A DNA stretch of 64,000 nt from Pseudonocardia sp. N23 (GTDB taxonomy: Bacteria > Actinomycetota > Actinomycetes > Mycobacteriales > Pseudonocardiaceae). The first letter of the stretch is position 1, and every line of letters begins with the position of its first letter. The DNA lies in the NCBI RefSeq assembly GCF_002583555.1, contig NZ_BEGX01000002.1, positions 62,001 to 126,000 of the forward strand. The letters run 5' to 3'. Positions 1 through 9,253 of this stretch are shown here, piece after piece. Made by a program: the position numbers and the translations under genes. The notes under the pieces are model-generated. The model had not been told where the DNA came from, searched no databases, and saw only the letters and a program-made list of their open reading frames with translations.

Positions 1-1174
1 CCAGCTTGAGCAGCGCGCCGGTGAAGGCGTCGAAGCCGGTCGCCAGGATGATGACGTCGAGGTCGTACTCGGCGGCCGCGGTCCTCACCCCCTGCGGGGT
101 GATCGCCTCGATCGGCGCGGACCGGACGTCGACCAACCGCACGTTGTCCCGGTTGAACGACTCGTAGTACCCGGTCTCGAACGGCGCCCGCTTGGTGCCG
201 TACGGATGGTCGGTCGGGCACAGCAGCTCGGCGGTCCGCGGGTCGGTCACCCGCGCACGGATCCGCTCCCGGATGTAGTCCGACGCCGTGTCGTTGGCGC
301 GCTTGTCCAGGATGACGTCGGCGAAGACCGACAACAGCATCCGGAAGCCACCGCCGTCGTAGTACTTCGCGTAGGCCGCGTTGCGCTCGTCCTCGCTCAC
401 CGCGAGTGCCGACGGCAGCGGGTCCGGGTAGGGCGCCCCTCCGTAGTTGGCCCGCGACGCCCTCCGCAGCTCCGGGTAGTTGGACGTGATCTCCTCGAAC
501 TCCGCGTCCTCGACGGGACGGTTCCCGAGCGGGCAGGCGAAGTTGGGTGTGCGCTGGAAGACGGTCACGTGGTCCGCGATCTCCGCGACCCGTGGGATCA
601 GCTGAATGCCGGTCGCGCCCGTGCCGATGACCCCGACCCGCTTCCCTCTCAGATCCACGCCCTCGTGCGGCCAGGCGCTCGTGCGGTACACCTCGCCACG
701 GAACGTCTCCTGGCCCGGGAACTCGTTCTCCTTGGCCACGTTCAGGTTGCCTGCGCCGGAGACGATGAACCGAGCGGTGGTCGTCGCGCCGTCGTCGGTG
801 CCGACGGTCCAGTGGTGGAGGTCGTCGTCCCAGACAGCGGAGGTGACGCGCGTGTCGAAGCGGTAGCTGCGGCGCAGGTCGAAGCGGTCGGCGACGTGCT
901 CGAGGTAGCGGAGGATCTCGGCCTGTCCGGCGAACCGCTCGCTCCAGCGCCACTCCCGCTGCAGGTCTTCGTCGAACGAGTAGGAGTACCAGGCGCTCTC
1001 GATGTCGCAGCGCGCGCCGGGGTAGCGGTTCCAGTACCAGGTCCCGCCCGGCCCCGAGCCGGCGTCGAAGGCCTGGACCGTGAGGCCGAGAATGTTGCGG
1101 AGGCGGTGCGTGGAGTAGAGACCGGCGAAGCCTGCACCGACGACCACGACGTCCACATCGGGTGTGTGAGCCAT
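1..1174 (-). CDS. FAD-dependent Baeyer-Villiger-type monooxygenase (partial, C-terminus off the window)
   Basis: Flavin monooxygenase of the cyclohexanone/steroid monooxygenase group, which inserts oxygen into ketones using NADPH and FAD. The protein starts at an ATG at 1174 and runs off the left edge, leaving about 391 residues. It shows the N-terminal FAD motif GAGFAG, the family block GGTWYWNRYPGARCD, and the NADPH-binding Rossmann motif GVIGTGATG. The Baeyer-Villiger fingerprint F-x-G-x3-H-x3-W reads FRGEVYRTSAW, so the usual His is Arg. It lies divergent from the LuxR regulator at 1463, with 288 bp between them. Class is secure; substrate is unknown. Confidence 0.85.
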   Translation of the reverse strand, partial: MAHTPDVDVVVVGAGFAGLYSTHRLRNILGLTVQAFDAGSGPGGTWYWNRYPGARCDIESAWYSYSFDEDLQREWRWSERFAGQAEILRYLEHVADRFDLRRSYRFDTRVTSAVWDDDLHHWTVGTDDGATTTARFIVSGAGNLNVAKENEFPGQETFRGEVYRTSAWPHEGVDLRGKRVGVIGTGATGIQLIPRVAEIADHVTVFQRTPNFACPLGNRPVEDAEFEEITSNYPELRRASRANYGGAPYPDPLPSALAVSEDERNAAYAKYYDGGGFRMLLSVFADVILDKRANDTASDYIRERIRARVTDPRTAELLCPTDHPYGTKRAPFETGYYESFNRDNVRLVDVRSAPIEAITPQGVRTAAAEYDLDVIILATGFDAFTGALLKL

Positions 1175-1462
1175 GCCTCGGATGCTGTGTCCTGAACCAC
1201 TCCGCGGGCACGGGGTGTTCTACCCCATCCGTGTACCTGTTCGGGATACCTGCTCCCGAGCGCGGGGGGGGGCGCCGGGACCGTCCGGCACGAACCGGCG
1301 CCGGGCCATACCGGTGCCGTATGGGCCGCGTTCCGGACGATATTGGACCTGCCGGACGCCGTCGGCGAGAATGACGGGGTTCGGGTGCATGCCGGACGGC
1401 GGCGGCGGTCGGGAGGCCGGACGGCCGCCCCGGGCGGACCGCCACGACGAGGAGACGGTCGC

Positions 1463-3769
1463 GTGCCCAGGACCCCGAAACCGGTCGACGCCTGTATCGG
1501 GCGCATCGGGGAGATCACGGCGGCGAAGGACGCCTTGGCGGGGTCCCGGCTCGTCACGCTGACCGGGCCGGGGGGCGTCGGCAAGACGCGGATCGCCGTC
1601 GAGGTCGCCTGGTCGCTCGTGGAGCGCTACCGGGACGGCGTCTGGTTCGTACCGCTCGGTGACCTCGACCTGAGTGCGGACCGAGCGACCGTGGCCGCGG
1701 CGATCCTGGCCGGTCTCGGCGTCGCGGACCAGTCCGCCCGGCCTCCCGAGGACAAGCTCGCGGAGCATCTCGCCGACCGCGCGGTCCTGCTGGTCCTCGA
1801 CAACTGCGAGCACGTCCTGCACCTCGTCGTCCCCGTCGTACGAAACCTGCTGGCGGGTTCCGCCGCGCTGCACCTGCTCACCACGAGCAGGGAGTCGCTG
1901 GGCCTCGTCGGGGAGCAGTCCCTCTCGGTCCCGCCGTTGTCGACCCCGGCGCCCGGGGCCCGTGCGGGCCTCGCCGAGCTGAGGGAGTTCGACGCCGTTC
2001 GCCTGCTGGAGGCACGCGCACGGGCCGTCGATCCCGGTTTCGCCATCCGCGAGGACGACGTTCGCGCCGTGGCGGAGCTGACCGGGCAGCTGGACGGTCT
2101 GCCACTGGCCATCGAGCTCTGCGCGACACGGTTGCGCAGCCTGTCCGTGGGTCAGCTCCTCGAGCGGCTGACCAGCCGGCTGGACATGGACTCGCGGGGC
2201 CACGACGGGCACAGCGAACGGCACCGGTCGCTGCGCACCGTGATCGACTGGAGCTACGACCTCTGCGCGCCGTCGCACCAGGACCTGTGGACGCGCCTCG
2301 CGATCTTCCCCGCCTCGTTCGACATCGCCGCCGCGGAGGCGGTGTGCGGGTTCGACGAGCTCGACCGCGAGCAGGTCATGGACGGCATCGACCGGCTCGT
2401 CGCCCGTTCGGTCCTCCTCACGGAGCGACCGCAGAGCAGCATGCGGTACCGCATGCTGTCGACCATCCGCGAGTACGCGATGGAGCGCCTCATCGGTTCG
2501 GGTGAGGTGTCGCTGCTGCGTCGCCGGCACCGGGACCACTACCTCGGCCAGATCTCGTCCGTGGTGGCGGGATGGGCGCGCCCCACCCGGTCCGACGCCC
2601 TGCAGGACATGGACGCCGAACGCCCCAACTACGCGGCCGCGCTGAGCTGGTCGGCCGTGGTCGAGGAGGAACAGGACGCCGGACTCGAGTTCGCTGCGAC
2701 ACTGCGCTACCACTGGCTCAGCGGTGGCCACCTCGCGGAGGGCCGACGGTGGCTCGAGCTGTTCCTGGACAAGGCCGTCGGCACCGCGGCTCGCGGTCAC
2801 GGACTCTGGGTCGCTGCGTGGGTCGCGATGCTCCAGGGCGACCTCGCCGGTGCCGGGCGCCACATCGGCTCGCTTGCGGCGTTGACGGGACAACTCGACG
2901 TCGAGGCGCACGTGGACCACTGGACCGGGCTGCTGGAGGTCTTCTCCGGACGGGCCGACGAGGCGATCGTCCATCTGGACAGAGCCGCGGCCGGACATGC
3001 GCGTCGCGGGGCGGACGCGCTGGAGATGAGCGCCCGCTTCATGCAGTCGTACGCCCTGGCCTCCGCCGGACGGGCGATCGAGGCCGAGGTCGTGAGCTCC
3101 GACGTCGTCGAGCGGGCCGCCGGGACGGGCGATCACCTGAACACGGGGTGGGCCTGGTGGATGAACGCGTACGCCCACTGGAAGCTCGGCGGCCTCGACG
3201 CCGCGGAGGCGGCACTGCGCGAGGTTCTCCTGGTCCAGCAAGGTTTCCGGGACCGCGTCTGCATCGCCGGAACCGTCGCCCTCGCCGCGATCGTGGCGGT
3301 CTCGCGTGGCGACTCCCCCCGCGCTCACGACCTCGCGAGGACGGCCGTGGGCCTGTTCTCCGCCCTGGGGACCACACCGGAGGCCCTGGGGTGGGACTTC
3401 GGCCGGTCCTGGAGGGCCGCGGAGGACACCATCGCATCGCGCGCAGGCGTGTCCGACTTCACCACCGTCGCCCGGACGACCGGCACGGAGCCGGACGACG
3501 AGCAGGTCGTCTCCCGCCTGCTCGATCTCCTCTCCCGGCCCGGGATCGCGGACCCCGTCGCCGGATCGGTCTCTGCCGTGCTGACGGTGCTGACGAAGCG
3601 CGAGCGAGAGGTGGCGCTGCTGGTGGCGGACGGTCTCACGAACCGGGAGATCGCCGAGCGGCTCTTCATCGCGCCCCGCACGGCCGACGGCCACGTCGAA
3701 CGCATTCTCGCGAAACTGGGCGTCCATCGGCGTTCCCTGGTCGCGGCCCTTCTCGCGGCCGAGATGTGA
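1463..3769 (+). CDS. LuxR-family transcriptional regulator with N-terminal NTPase domain
   Basis: Large regulator of about 768 residues. The N-terminal NTPase has the P-loop GPGGVGKT near residues 35-42 and a Walker B-like LVLDNCEH near 110. A long helical, TPR-like middle follows. The C-terminus is a LuxR/GerE helix-turn-helix (LTKREREVALLVADGLTN, then REIAERLF) at about residues 705-768. I chose GTG 1463 because GAGGAG lies 8 nt upstream; a longer in-frame start at 1343 has no such site and adds a low-complexity Arg/Gly tail. It is divergent from the monooxygenase and convergent with the response regulator at 3794. It may control the monooxygenase, which is inferred from position only. Confidence 0.85.
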   Translation: MPRTPKPVDACIGRIGEITAAKDALAGSRLVTLTGPGGVGKTRIAVEVAWSLVERYRDGVWFVPLGDLDLSADRATVAAAILAGLGVADQSARPPEDKLAEHLADRAVLLVLDNCEHVLHLVVPVVRNLLAGSAALHLLTTSRESLGLVGEQSLSVPPLSTPAPGARAGLAELREFDAVRLLEARARAVDPGFAIREDDVRAVAELTGQLDGLPLAIELCATRLRSLSVGQLLERLTSRLDMDSRGHDGHSERHRSLRTVIDWSYDLCAPSHQDLWTRLAIFPASFDIAAAEAVCGFDELDREQVMDGIDRLVARSVLLTERPQSSMRYRMLSTIREYAMERLIGSGEVSLLRRRHRDHYLGQISSVVAGWARPTRSDALQDMDAERPNYAAALSWSAVVEEEQDAGLEFAATLRYHWLSGGHLAEGRRWLELFLDKAVGTAARGHGLWVAAWVAMLQGDLAGAGRHIGSLAALTGQLDVEAHVDHWTGLLEVFSGRADEAIVHLDRAAAGHARRGADALEMSARFMQSYALASAGRAIEAEVVSSDVVERAAGTGDHLNTGWAWWMNAYAHWKLGGLDAAEAALREVLLVQQGFRDRVCIAGTVALAAIVAVSRGDSPRAHDLARTAVGLFSALGTTPEALGWDFGRSWRAAEDTIASRAGVSDFTTVARTTGTEPDDEQVVSRLLDLLSRPGIADPVAGSVSAVLTVLTKREREVALLVADGLTNREIAERLFIAPRTADGHVERILAKLGVHRRSLVAALLAAEM

Positions 3770-3793
3770 CGAGGCCCGGGCAGTTGTGGGCCG

Positions 3794-4393
3794 CTACAGG
3801 AGCCCGTGCGCCCTGGCGTTGGTGATCACCTGCGCCCGGTTGCGTGCATCGAGCTTGCGCATGACGTTGTGCAGGTAGGCCTTCACGGTGTTGAGGGACA
3901 GGCCGAGCTGCTCGCCGATCTCGGCGTTCGTGCCGCCCGCGGCGACCAGCCGCAAGACGTCGTACTCGCGCGGGGTGACCGGGCTCGGATCGGAGCCGTG
4001 GCGCTCGCCGCGGTAGCTGCCCTGCCGGACGACCTCGACAAGAGCTCGCCGCAGCGCCGACGCGGACGCGTCCTTCACGACGAGACCGCATGCGCCCGCG
4101 GCCAGCGCCGGCGCGACGCCGGCGTGCTCGGGAAAGGCGGTGAACAGCAGGATCCTGCTCGACGCGGACACCGCGAGCAGCCGGGGGACGACGTCGGCGG
4201 CGAGGGCGTCGGACAGGCGCAGGTCCAGCAGCACGACGTCGGGCCGCTCACGGGCGCACTCGACGACTGCCTGCTCGGCGTCGGCGGCCCGGCCCACGAC
4301 CTCGATGTCACGGTGGCTGCCCAGCTGGGCGGCGACCCCGTCCCGGACGACGGGATGGTCGTCGACGACCAGCACCCGGATCGTCGCGGTCAC
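3794..4393 (-). CDS. NarL/FixJ-type response regulator
   Basis: Receiver plus LuxR-type DNA-binding domain, 199 residues. The receiver has the acidic pair DD at 11-12 and the phosphoacceptor Asp57 in LLDLRLSD. The C-terminal helix-turn-helix reads VTPREYDVLRLVAAGG followed by NAEIGEQLGLSLNTVKAYL. GTG 4393 is chosen because the receiver begins immediately after it; frame upstream of it overlaps the kinase and has no domain. The start lies 4 nt after the stop of the histidine kinase gene, so the two are almost certainly co-transcribed and form one two-component system. Confidence 0.9.
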   Translation of the reverse strand: MTATIRVLVVDDHPVVRDGVAAQLGSHRDIEVVGRAADAEQAVVECARERPDVVLLDLRLSDALAADVVPRLLAVSASSRILLFTAFPEHAGVAPALAAGACGLVVKDASASALRRALVEVVRQGSYRGERHGSDPSPVTPREYDVLRLVAAGGTNAEIGEQLGLSLNTVKAYLHNVMRKLDARNRAQVITNARAHGLL

Positions 4394-4397
4394 GGGC

Positions 4398-5504
4398 TCA
4401 GCACGGCAGCTCCACCCGCCACATCGTGCCGCCGTAAGCATCGGTCTCGACCTGCATGGCCCCGCCGAGCCGCGCGACGGACTCGGCGGTGCCCGAGAGG
4501 CCCAAACCCGGCATGTGCCTCTCGCCGAGCCCGACGCCGTCGTCGGTGACCGCGACGACGAGCGAGACCCGGCCGTCACGGACCCGGCGGCTCACCGAGA
4601 CGACCACCGCGCTCGCCCGTGCGTGCTTCTCCACGTTCAGCAGCGCCTCCCGGACCGCTGTGACCAGCGCCTGCGCCCGGGAGGGCGCGAGCGCGGGCGG
4701 GTCCTCGTCGAGGATGACGAGCTCGGCGGGGAGCCCGGTCCGGTCGCTGAAGGCGACGCAGTCCTCCCGCAGGATCACCGACAACGCGAGCGCGGACGGC
4801 GACGCGCGCAGCGCCCGCAACGACTCCCGCAATGCGGTCGACGCGTCGGCGGCGTGGCGCTGCAGTTGCCCGACCCGGGCTGCGAGCTCCGGATCCTCGC
4901 CGGCTGCCTCGGCCAGGCCTGCGGCACCCGAACCGATCGCGAACAGCAACGCGCCGACACTGTCGTGCAGCTCGGTGGCCAGTCGGCGACGCTCCTCGTG
5001 CACGGCCACCTCGCGCGCGAGCCGCGCGCGCTCGGCCACCGCGGCGGCCAGCGCGACCCGGTCTGCGACCTCGTTCGCGTGCTCGACCGCCCGATCGCCC
5101 CACGTGCCCGGATCACGCGCCCCGACGGCGAGCACCCCGAGCACCCGGCCCTCGCGCACGACCGGAACGGCGAGCAGCCGCTCGATGCCCTCCGCCCGGA
5201 TGTGCCGGTCGAAGGTGTGCGTGATGTCGGCCGAGGCGAAGTAGTCGTCGACCCGGGCCGGTCTGCCCGCAGTGCTGACCATCCCGGTCAGCCCGAGACC
5301 TGCGGGCACGTGCAGGCCGTGCAGCATCGCGGTGCGATCACCCAGCACCCGGCGCAACACGAGGTCGCCGCCCGTGTCGGGTTCGGCGACCCACGCCACG
5401 TCACGGTCGTCGGCGAGCAGCGTCAGCGCCGCGCGCCACGCCTCCCCACGGTCGAGGATCTGGAGGAGCTCGGCGCGCTCGCGTGCGGCTCCCCCGTCGT
5501 CCAT
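4398..5504 (-). CDS. GAF-domain sensor histidine kinase (NarX/DesK type)
   Basis: Cytosolic sensor kinase, 368 residues with no membrane segment. A GAF domain covers about residues 20-160. A HisKA_3 dimerisation domain follows with phosphoacceptor His180 in ELHDSVGALLF. The HATPase domain shows the N-box NVEKHARA and the G-box DDGVGLG. ATG 5504 is preferred over TTG 5516, because the only Shine-Dalgarno-like GGGAG abuts the TTG. It partners with the regulator at 3794 and sits 31 bp downstream of the acyl-CoA synthetase gene on the same strand, so the three may form one transcript. The signal is unknown. Confidence 0.88.
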   Translation of the reverse strand: MDDGGAARERAELLQILDRGEAWRAALTLLADDRDVAWVAEPDTGGDLVLRRVLGDRTAMLHGLHVPAGLGLTGMVSTAGRPARVDDYFASADITHTFDRHIRAEGIERLLAVPVVREGRVLGVLAVGARDPGTWGDRAVEHANEVADRVALAAAVAERARLAREVAVHEERRRLATELHDSVGALLFAIGSGAAGLAEAAGEDPELAARVGQLQRHAADASTALRESLRALRASPSALALSVILREDCVAFSDRTGLPAELVILDEDPPALAPSRAQALVTAVREALLNVEKHARASAVVVSVSRRVRDGRVSLVVAVTDDGVGLGERHMPGLGLSGTAESVARLGGAMQVETDAYGGTMWRVELPC

Positions 5505-5535
5505 GGGCCGATTCAACTCCCGCCGCGCAGGAGTG

Positions 5536-7056
5536 TCACGAGTCGAACTGCTTGATGAGCTCGCGGCGCATGATCTTCCCCGTCGACGTCGCCGGCAGCG
5601 ACTCCACGAACCGGACGAGCCGTGGCCGCTTGTAGGCGGCCAGGTGCGTGCCGGCGAAGGAGATCAGCTCGGCCTCCGTCGCTGTCGTGCCCGCGGCGAG
5701 CACGACGTACGCGCACGCCAGCTCGCCCCGGACCGGGTCCGGCACCGGCCCGGCCGCGACCATCGCGACGGCAGGATGCCCCGCGAGCACCCGCTCGATC
5801 TCCGCCGGGTACACGTTGTAACCACCGGTGATGATCATGTCCTTGCGGCGGTCGACGACGAAGACGTGGCCCGTGGCGTCCATCGTCGCGATGTCGCCGG
5901 TGTGCAGCCAGCCGTCGGGCTCCATCACCTCGGCCGTCGCCGTCGGGTTGTTGTGGTAGCCGAGCATCACGATCGGTCCGCGCACCATCAGCTCGCCGGG
6001 AACCCCCTGTGCCGCATCGCGAACCGGGTCCTCCAGGTCCGCGATGCGGACGTCGATTCCCGGCAGCGAGACCCCGATCGACCCCGGGACCCGCGGGGCG
6101 TGCAGCGCGTGGGTCGTGCCCAGCCCGGCGACCTCGGTCATCCCCCACAGCTCGATCAACGGTGCCCCGGAGCGCTGCTCCCACCGCTCGATCGTCGAGA
6201 CCGGGATGGTCTGGCCCCCCACGGTGCAGCGCGTGAGCGTCGACAGGTCCGCATCCGCCAGTGCAGGGTCCGCGAGCATCACCGCATACATGGCGGGCAC
6301 GCCCTCGAACATCGTCGCGGCGTGCTCGCCGATCAGCCGCAGCGCCTCGTCGGGCTCGAACCGCTCCATCAGCACGACGGTCCCGCCGACCAGGAACGTC
6401 CCGTTGACCACGACGTTGCCGTACACGTGCGGGACCGGCAGCGCGGTGACGACGACGTCGCGTTCGGTGCGGCCATGCATCGTCGCCGTCAGCGCGCAGT
6501 TGAGCAGCACCGCCTGGTGGCTCTGCACGGCGCCCTTGGGATGCCCCGTCGTGCCCGACGTGTAGCCGATCGTGCTGGGCTCGCCCGGGTCCGTCGTCAC
6601 CCCCGGCACAGCACCCTCGGAGGCGAGCAGCTCGTCGAACGCGACCACGTCCGCCGACGACGACGCCCCGAACGCGATCACGCTCCGCAGCTCGGGAAGG
6701 TCCCTCGTGAGCTCGGCGACCCCGGCTGCCTGCTCCGCGCTGGTGAACACCGCCGCCGCCCCGCAGTCGCGCAGGACGAAGGCGAGCTCCTCCGGGGTCA
6801 GCATGACGTTCACCGGGTTGACGACGGCCCCGGCCTTGAGCACGCCGTGGTAGGCGACGACCCATTCCCACCGGTTCTGGGCGTACAACGACACCGCCCG
6901 TCCGGGCCGGACGCCACGCTCGGCCAGGCCGGCCGCGACCCGGTCGCTCAGCGCGTCCAGCTCGTCGAACCCGAGGGTGCGGGTCGCGGTCACCAGTGCG
7001 GGCTTGCCACCGAACCGCGCCGCCGCGGATCGCAGGATGTCTCCAGGACCTCTCAC
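5536..7056 (-). CDS. AMP-forming acyl-CoA synthetase / long-chain fatty acid-CoA ligase family
   Basis: ANL-superfamily adenylate-forming enzyme, 506 residues, the usual length for acyl- or aryl-CoA ligases. It shows the phosphate-binding motif YTSGTTGHPKGA, the A5-type motif ELWGMTEVAG, the A7/A8 region GWLHTGDIATMD with DRRKDMIITGGYNVYP, and the C-terminal catalytic lysine in STGKIMRREL. GTG 7056 is chosen because GAGGAGG lies 5 nt upstream; the frame stays open to 7281 but that extension looks non-coding. Beside an aromatic operon it might activate a carboxylic acid such as a dicarboxylate or aryl acid. The substrate cannot be read from sequence. Confidence 0.85.
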   Translation of the reverse strand: MRGPGDILRSAAARFGGKPALVTATRTLGFDELDALSDRVAAGLAERGVRPGRAVSLYAQNRWEWVVAYHGVLKAGAVVNPVNVMLTPEELAFVLRDCGAAAVFTSAEQAAGVAELTRDLPELRSVIAFGASSSADVVAFDELLASEGAVPGVTTDPGEPSTIGYTSGTTGHPKGAVQSHQAVLLNCALTATMHGRTERDVVVTALPVPHVYGNVVVNGTFLVGGTVVLMERFEPDEALRLIGEHAATMFEGVPAMYAVMLADPALADADLSTLTRCTVGGQTIPVSTIERWEQRSGAPLIELWGMTEVAGLGTTHALHAPRVPGSIGVSLPGIDVRIADLEDPVRDAAQGVPGELMVRGPIVMLGYHNNPTATAEVMEPDGWLHTGDIATMDATGHVFVVDRRKDMIITGGYNVYPAEIERVLAGHPAVAMVAAGPVPDPVRGELACAYVVLAAGTTATEAELISFAGTHLAAYKRPRLVRFVESLPATSTGKIMRRELIKQFDS

Positions 7057-7327
7057 CGAACCTCCTCGTCCCCACGCCGACGGTGATCCCATCGCACGTC
7101 CGCCGGCTTCGGCACACCCGAACGGGTGGGGCGACCGGACGTCGTCCGAGGTGGAACGGGCCGGCGGACAGAGCCCCGCGCAGATGTGGCAGGACCCGGC
7201 CACCGCCCGGGCGATGCTGTGACGGTCCGCACGGGGAACGTTGCGGATGGCCTGTGCGACCGCCCTGCCCCTCGGCACCACGACGGACTCGCTCGTGGGG
7301 TACGCACTCGCCTACCGGCTCGTCGAG

Positions 7328-8113
7328 TCAGCACCGCCGGCATCCCGCTGAGCCACCGGCACCGACCTGGCCGAGCAGGAGTGCCGTGATGTCCTCCGCG
7401 GCCTCGACGTTGATCAGGTGGGCGCCCGGCAGCACCCGCAGCTCGGCACCGGCCACGCCGGCTGCGATGTCGGCGACGAGATCGCGCGGCGTCGCCGGAT
7501 CATCGGCCCCGGCCACCACCCACGTCGGGACGTCGATCCTGCCGAGCAGGTCGCGGACGTCGAACTCCGAGACTGCCTCGCAACAGGCGGCGTAGGCCTG
7601 GTCGGACACGGCCCGGAGCATGGCGAGCAGCGCTGCCACCCGGTCCGGGTTCCGCGTCGCGAAACGCTCGGTGTACCAGACCCCCGCCCGGGAACCGACC
7701 ATCGTCTCCGTGCCCCCCGCCCGGACCGCGGCGGCGCGGTTGCGCCACGACGGGGGATCCGGGAACCGGCTCGCCGTGGCCATCAGCGTCAGCGACTCGA
7801 GTCGATCGCCGTGCACGGCGAGGTGCTGCCCGATCGCGCCGCCGAGGGAGACCCCTGCATAGTGGAAGCGGTCGACCCCCAGCCCGTCGAGCGCCGCGAG
7901 AACTCCGCCCGCCAGGGCGGCGACGGTGACCGGTGACGCCGGATCGGGCGAGGCACCGTGGCCCGGCAGGTCGAACCGCACGGTCCGGACCACCGCGGCG
8001 AGAGCGGGGACCTGCTCGTCGAACAGGCCGGTGTCGGTGCCCAGCGACGGACCGAGCACCAGCGTCGGGCCGTGCGGCGGGCCGTCGACGACGGTGTGCA
8101 ACGACAGGGTCAT
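7328..8113 (-). CDS. pcaD: 3-oxoadipate enol-lactonase-like alpha/beta hydrolase
   Basis: Alpha/beta hydrolase of 261 residues with nucleophile Ser89 in GVSLGG, Asp204 or Asp205 in GADDPATP and His232 in PGAHLIN. Similarity to PcaD and position as last gene of the phe/cat operon indicate hydrolysis of 3-oxoadipate enol-lactone, the step after CatC. The ATG at 8113 overlaps the stop of the upstream RibF-like gene by 4 nt, so translation is probably coupled. No CoA-transferase or thiolase for 3-oxoadipate is present nearby, so the pathway must finish elsewhere. Confidence 0.82.
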   Translation of the reverse strand: MTLSLHTVVDGPPHGPTLVLGPSLGTDTGLFDEQVPALAAVVRTVRFDLPGHGASPDPASPVTVAALAGGVLAALDGLGVDRFHYAGVSLGGAIGQHLAVHGDRLESLTLMATASRFPDPPSWRNRAAAVRAGGTETMVGSRAGVWYTERFATRNPDRVAALLAMLRAVSDQAYAACCEAVSEFDVRDLLGRIDVPTWVVAGADDPATPRDLVADIAAGVAGAELRVLPGAHLINVEAAEDITALLLGQVGAGGSAGCRRC

Positions 8114-8925
8114 GACGTCGCCTCCGTGGGGCGCGGGACTCGCGTGGGCGGGGCTGCCCGGTCGAGGAACGTCACCTCGATCTCGGCTGCCGGGAGCGGG
8201 GCGTGCAGGAACGCCGTCCCGTCCGGCCGAACCTCGCCCACCGTCTCGCGCCCCCGCACGAGCACCCGGTAGCGGCCGGGGCCGGGCAGCATCGTGTCGG
8301 TCCGGAACAGCCCGCCGACCGAGCGGCCCACGACCCGGTGGGGACGTCCCAGCACCTCGGCTGCCGCAGCAGGGTCCCCGGCCCGGAGCAGTTCCCGGAC
8401 CCGCGTGGAGGAACAGCCCGGTAGGAGGTCGATCCCGTGGACCGCGAAGTCGTGGCGCGGTCCGAGGCGCCTCAGCAGCCGCACGTCCCCCGCGCCGCGG
8501 TGGCCGAACCGGAAGTTCGCACCGACGACGACGTCCGTCGCGCGCAGCGCCCGCACCAGCACCTCGCGCACGAAGTCCACACCCGGAGTGCGGGCCATCG
8601 TGTCGCAGAACGGCAGCACGAGCACGGCATCCACGCCGTGGTCGTGCGCGAGGGCGACGCGCCGGGCGAGCCCCGTCAGCGGAGTGGTGTCGCGACGCGG
8701 ACCGGCCACCGTCGCCGGATGGGGGTCGAAGGTCGCGAGGACGACCGGTCGCCGCCTGCGACGGCCCGTCTCGACGGTGTGCGCGAGGAGCCTCGCGTGG
8801 CCGCGGTGGACCCCGTCGAACACACCGAGGGCGACCACCGAACGGCCCCACTGCCAGGGGATCTGCCCGGTCCCCCGCCAGCACGTGACAGTGCCCGTGT
8901 CGTCGCGGAGCGTCGAGGCCGTCAT
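8110..8925 (-). CDS. RibF-like FMN adenylyltransferase with degenerate riboflavin-kinase domain
   Basis: 271-residue homologue of bifunctional FAD synthetase RibF. The nucleotidyltransferase half is intact in outline: GVFDGVHRGH at 34-43, FDPHP, GANFRFGHRGAGDV, and the SSTRVRELLRAGDPAAA segment. The C-terminal region where the riboflavin-kinase domain should lie is short and lacks the G-x-PTAN motif. I therefore infer FAD synthesis from FMN without kinase activity. Start ATG 8925 has GGGAG about 6 nt upstream. It lies between catC and the enol-lactonase in the phenol operon, consistent with supplying FAD to the two-component phenol hydroxylase encoded upstream. Confidence 0.72.
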   Translation of the reverse strand: MTASTLRDDTGTVTCWRGTGQIPWQWGRSVVALGVFDGVHRGHARLLAHTVETGRRRRRPVVLATFDPHPATVAGPRRDTTPLTGLARRVALAHDHGVDAVLVLPFCDTMARTPGVDFVREVLVRALRATDVVVGANFRFGHRGAGDVRLLRRLGPRHDFAVHGIDLLPGCSSTRVRELLRAGDPAAAAEVLGRPHRVVGRSVGGLFRTDTMLPGPGRYRVLVRGRETVGEVRPDGTAFLHAPLPAAEIEVTFLDRAAPPTRVPRPTEATS

Positions 8926-8975
8926 GGTCGTCTCCCAGCGTCGGATCGTCGTGGCAGGTGTTCCCGGTGGCGTCC

Positions 8976-9251
8976 TCAGATCGCGGAGGGGTGCCGGCAC
9001 AGTGGGGTGACCTGCACCGTCATGAACGGGAACAGCGGAAGGGCCCAGAGGATCTCGTGCATCTCGTCGGCCGACTCCACGTCGAAGATGCTGACGTTGG
9101 AGTACTGCCCGACCACCCGCCAGATGTGGGGCCACTTGCCCTGTCGCTGGAGGTCCTGGGAGTAGGCCTTCTCCCTGGCCACCGTGTCGGCGCGCTCGGC
9201 CGGATCGAGGTCGCGCGGGATGTCGACGTCCATCGTCACGTGGAACAGCAC
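8976..9251 (-). CDS. catC: Muconolactone delta-isomerase
   Basis: 91-residue protein of the muconolactone isomerase family. It shifts the double bond of (+)-muconolactone to give 3-oxoadipate enol-lactone. The family pattern FHVTMDVDIP at the start, the REKAYSQDLQRQGKWPHIW middle and the NVSIFDVESADEMHEIL segment are clear, and the length matches the family. GTG 9251 gives the expected N-terminus and has AAGGGA 6 nt upstream. It begins 2 nt after the catB stop codon. Confidence 0.92.
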   Translation of the reverse strand: MLFHVTMDVDIPRDLDPAERADTVAREKAYSQDLQRQGKWPHIWRVVGQYSNVSIFDVESADEMHEILWALPLFPFMTVQVTPLCRHPSAI

Positions 9252-9253
9252 GT

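Noticed and set aside
1212-1226. GGGGT-GTTCT-ACCCC hairpin in the monooxygenase/LuxR gap
   Set aside because: Short stem and common by chance in G+C-rich DNA; could be an operator but no second copy was found.
1220-3727. Very long minus-strand open frame opposite the LuxR regulator
   Set aside because: Arg/Gly/Asp-rich translation with no domain; the plus strand shows clear P-loop and LuxR motifs. Such frames arise from high G+C.
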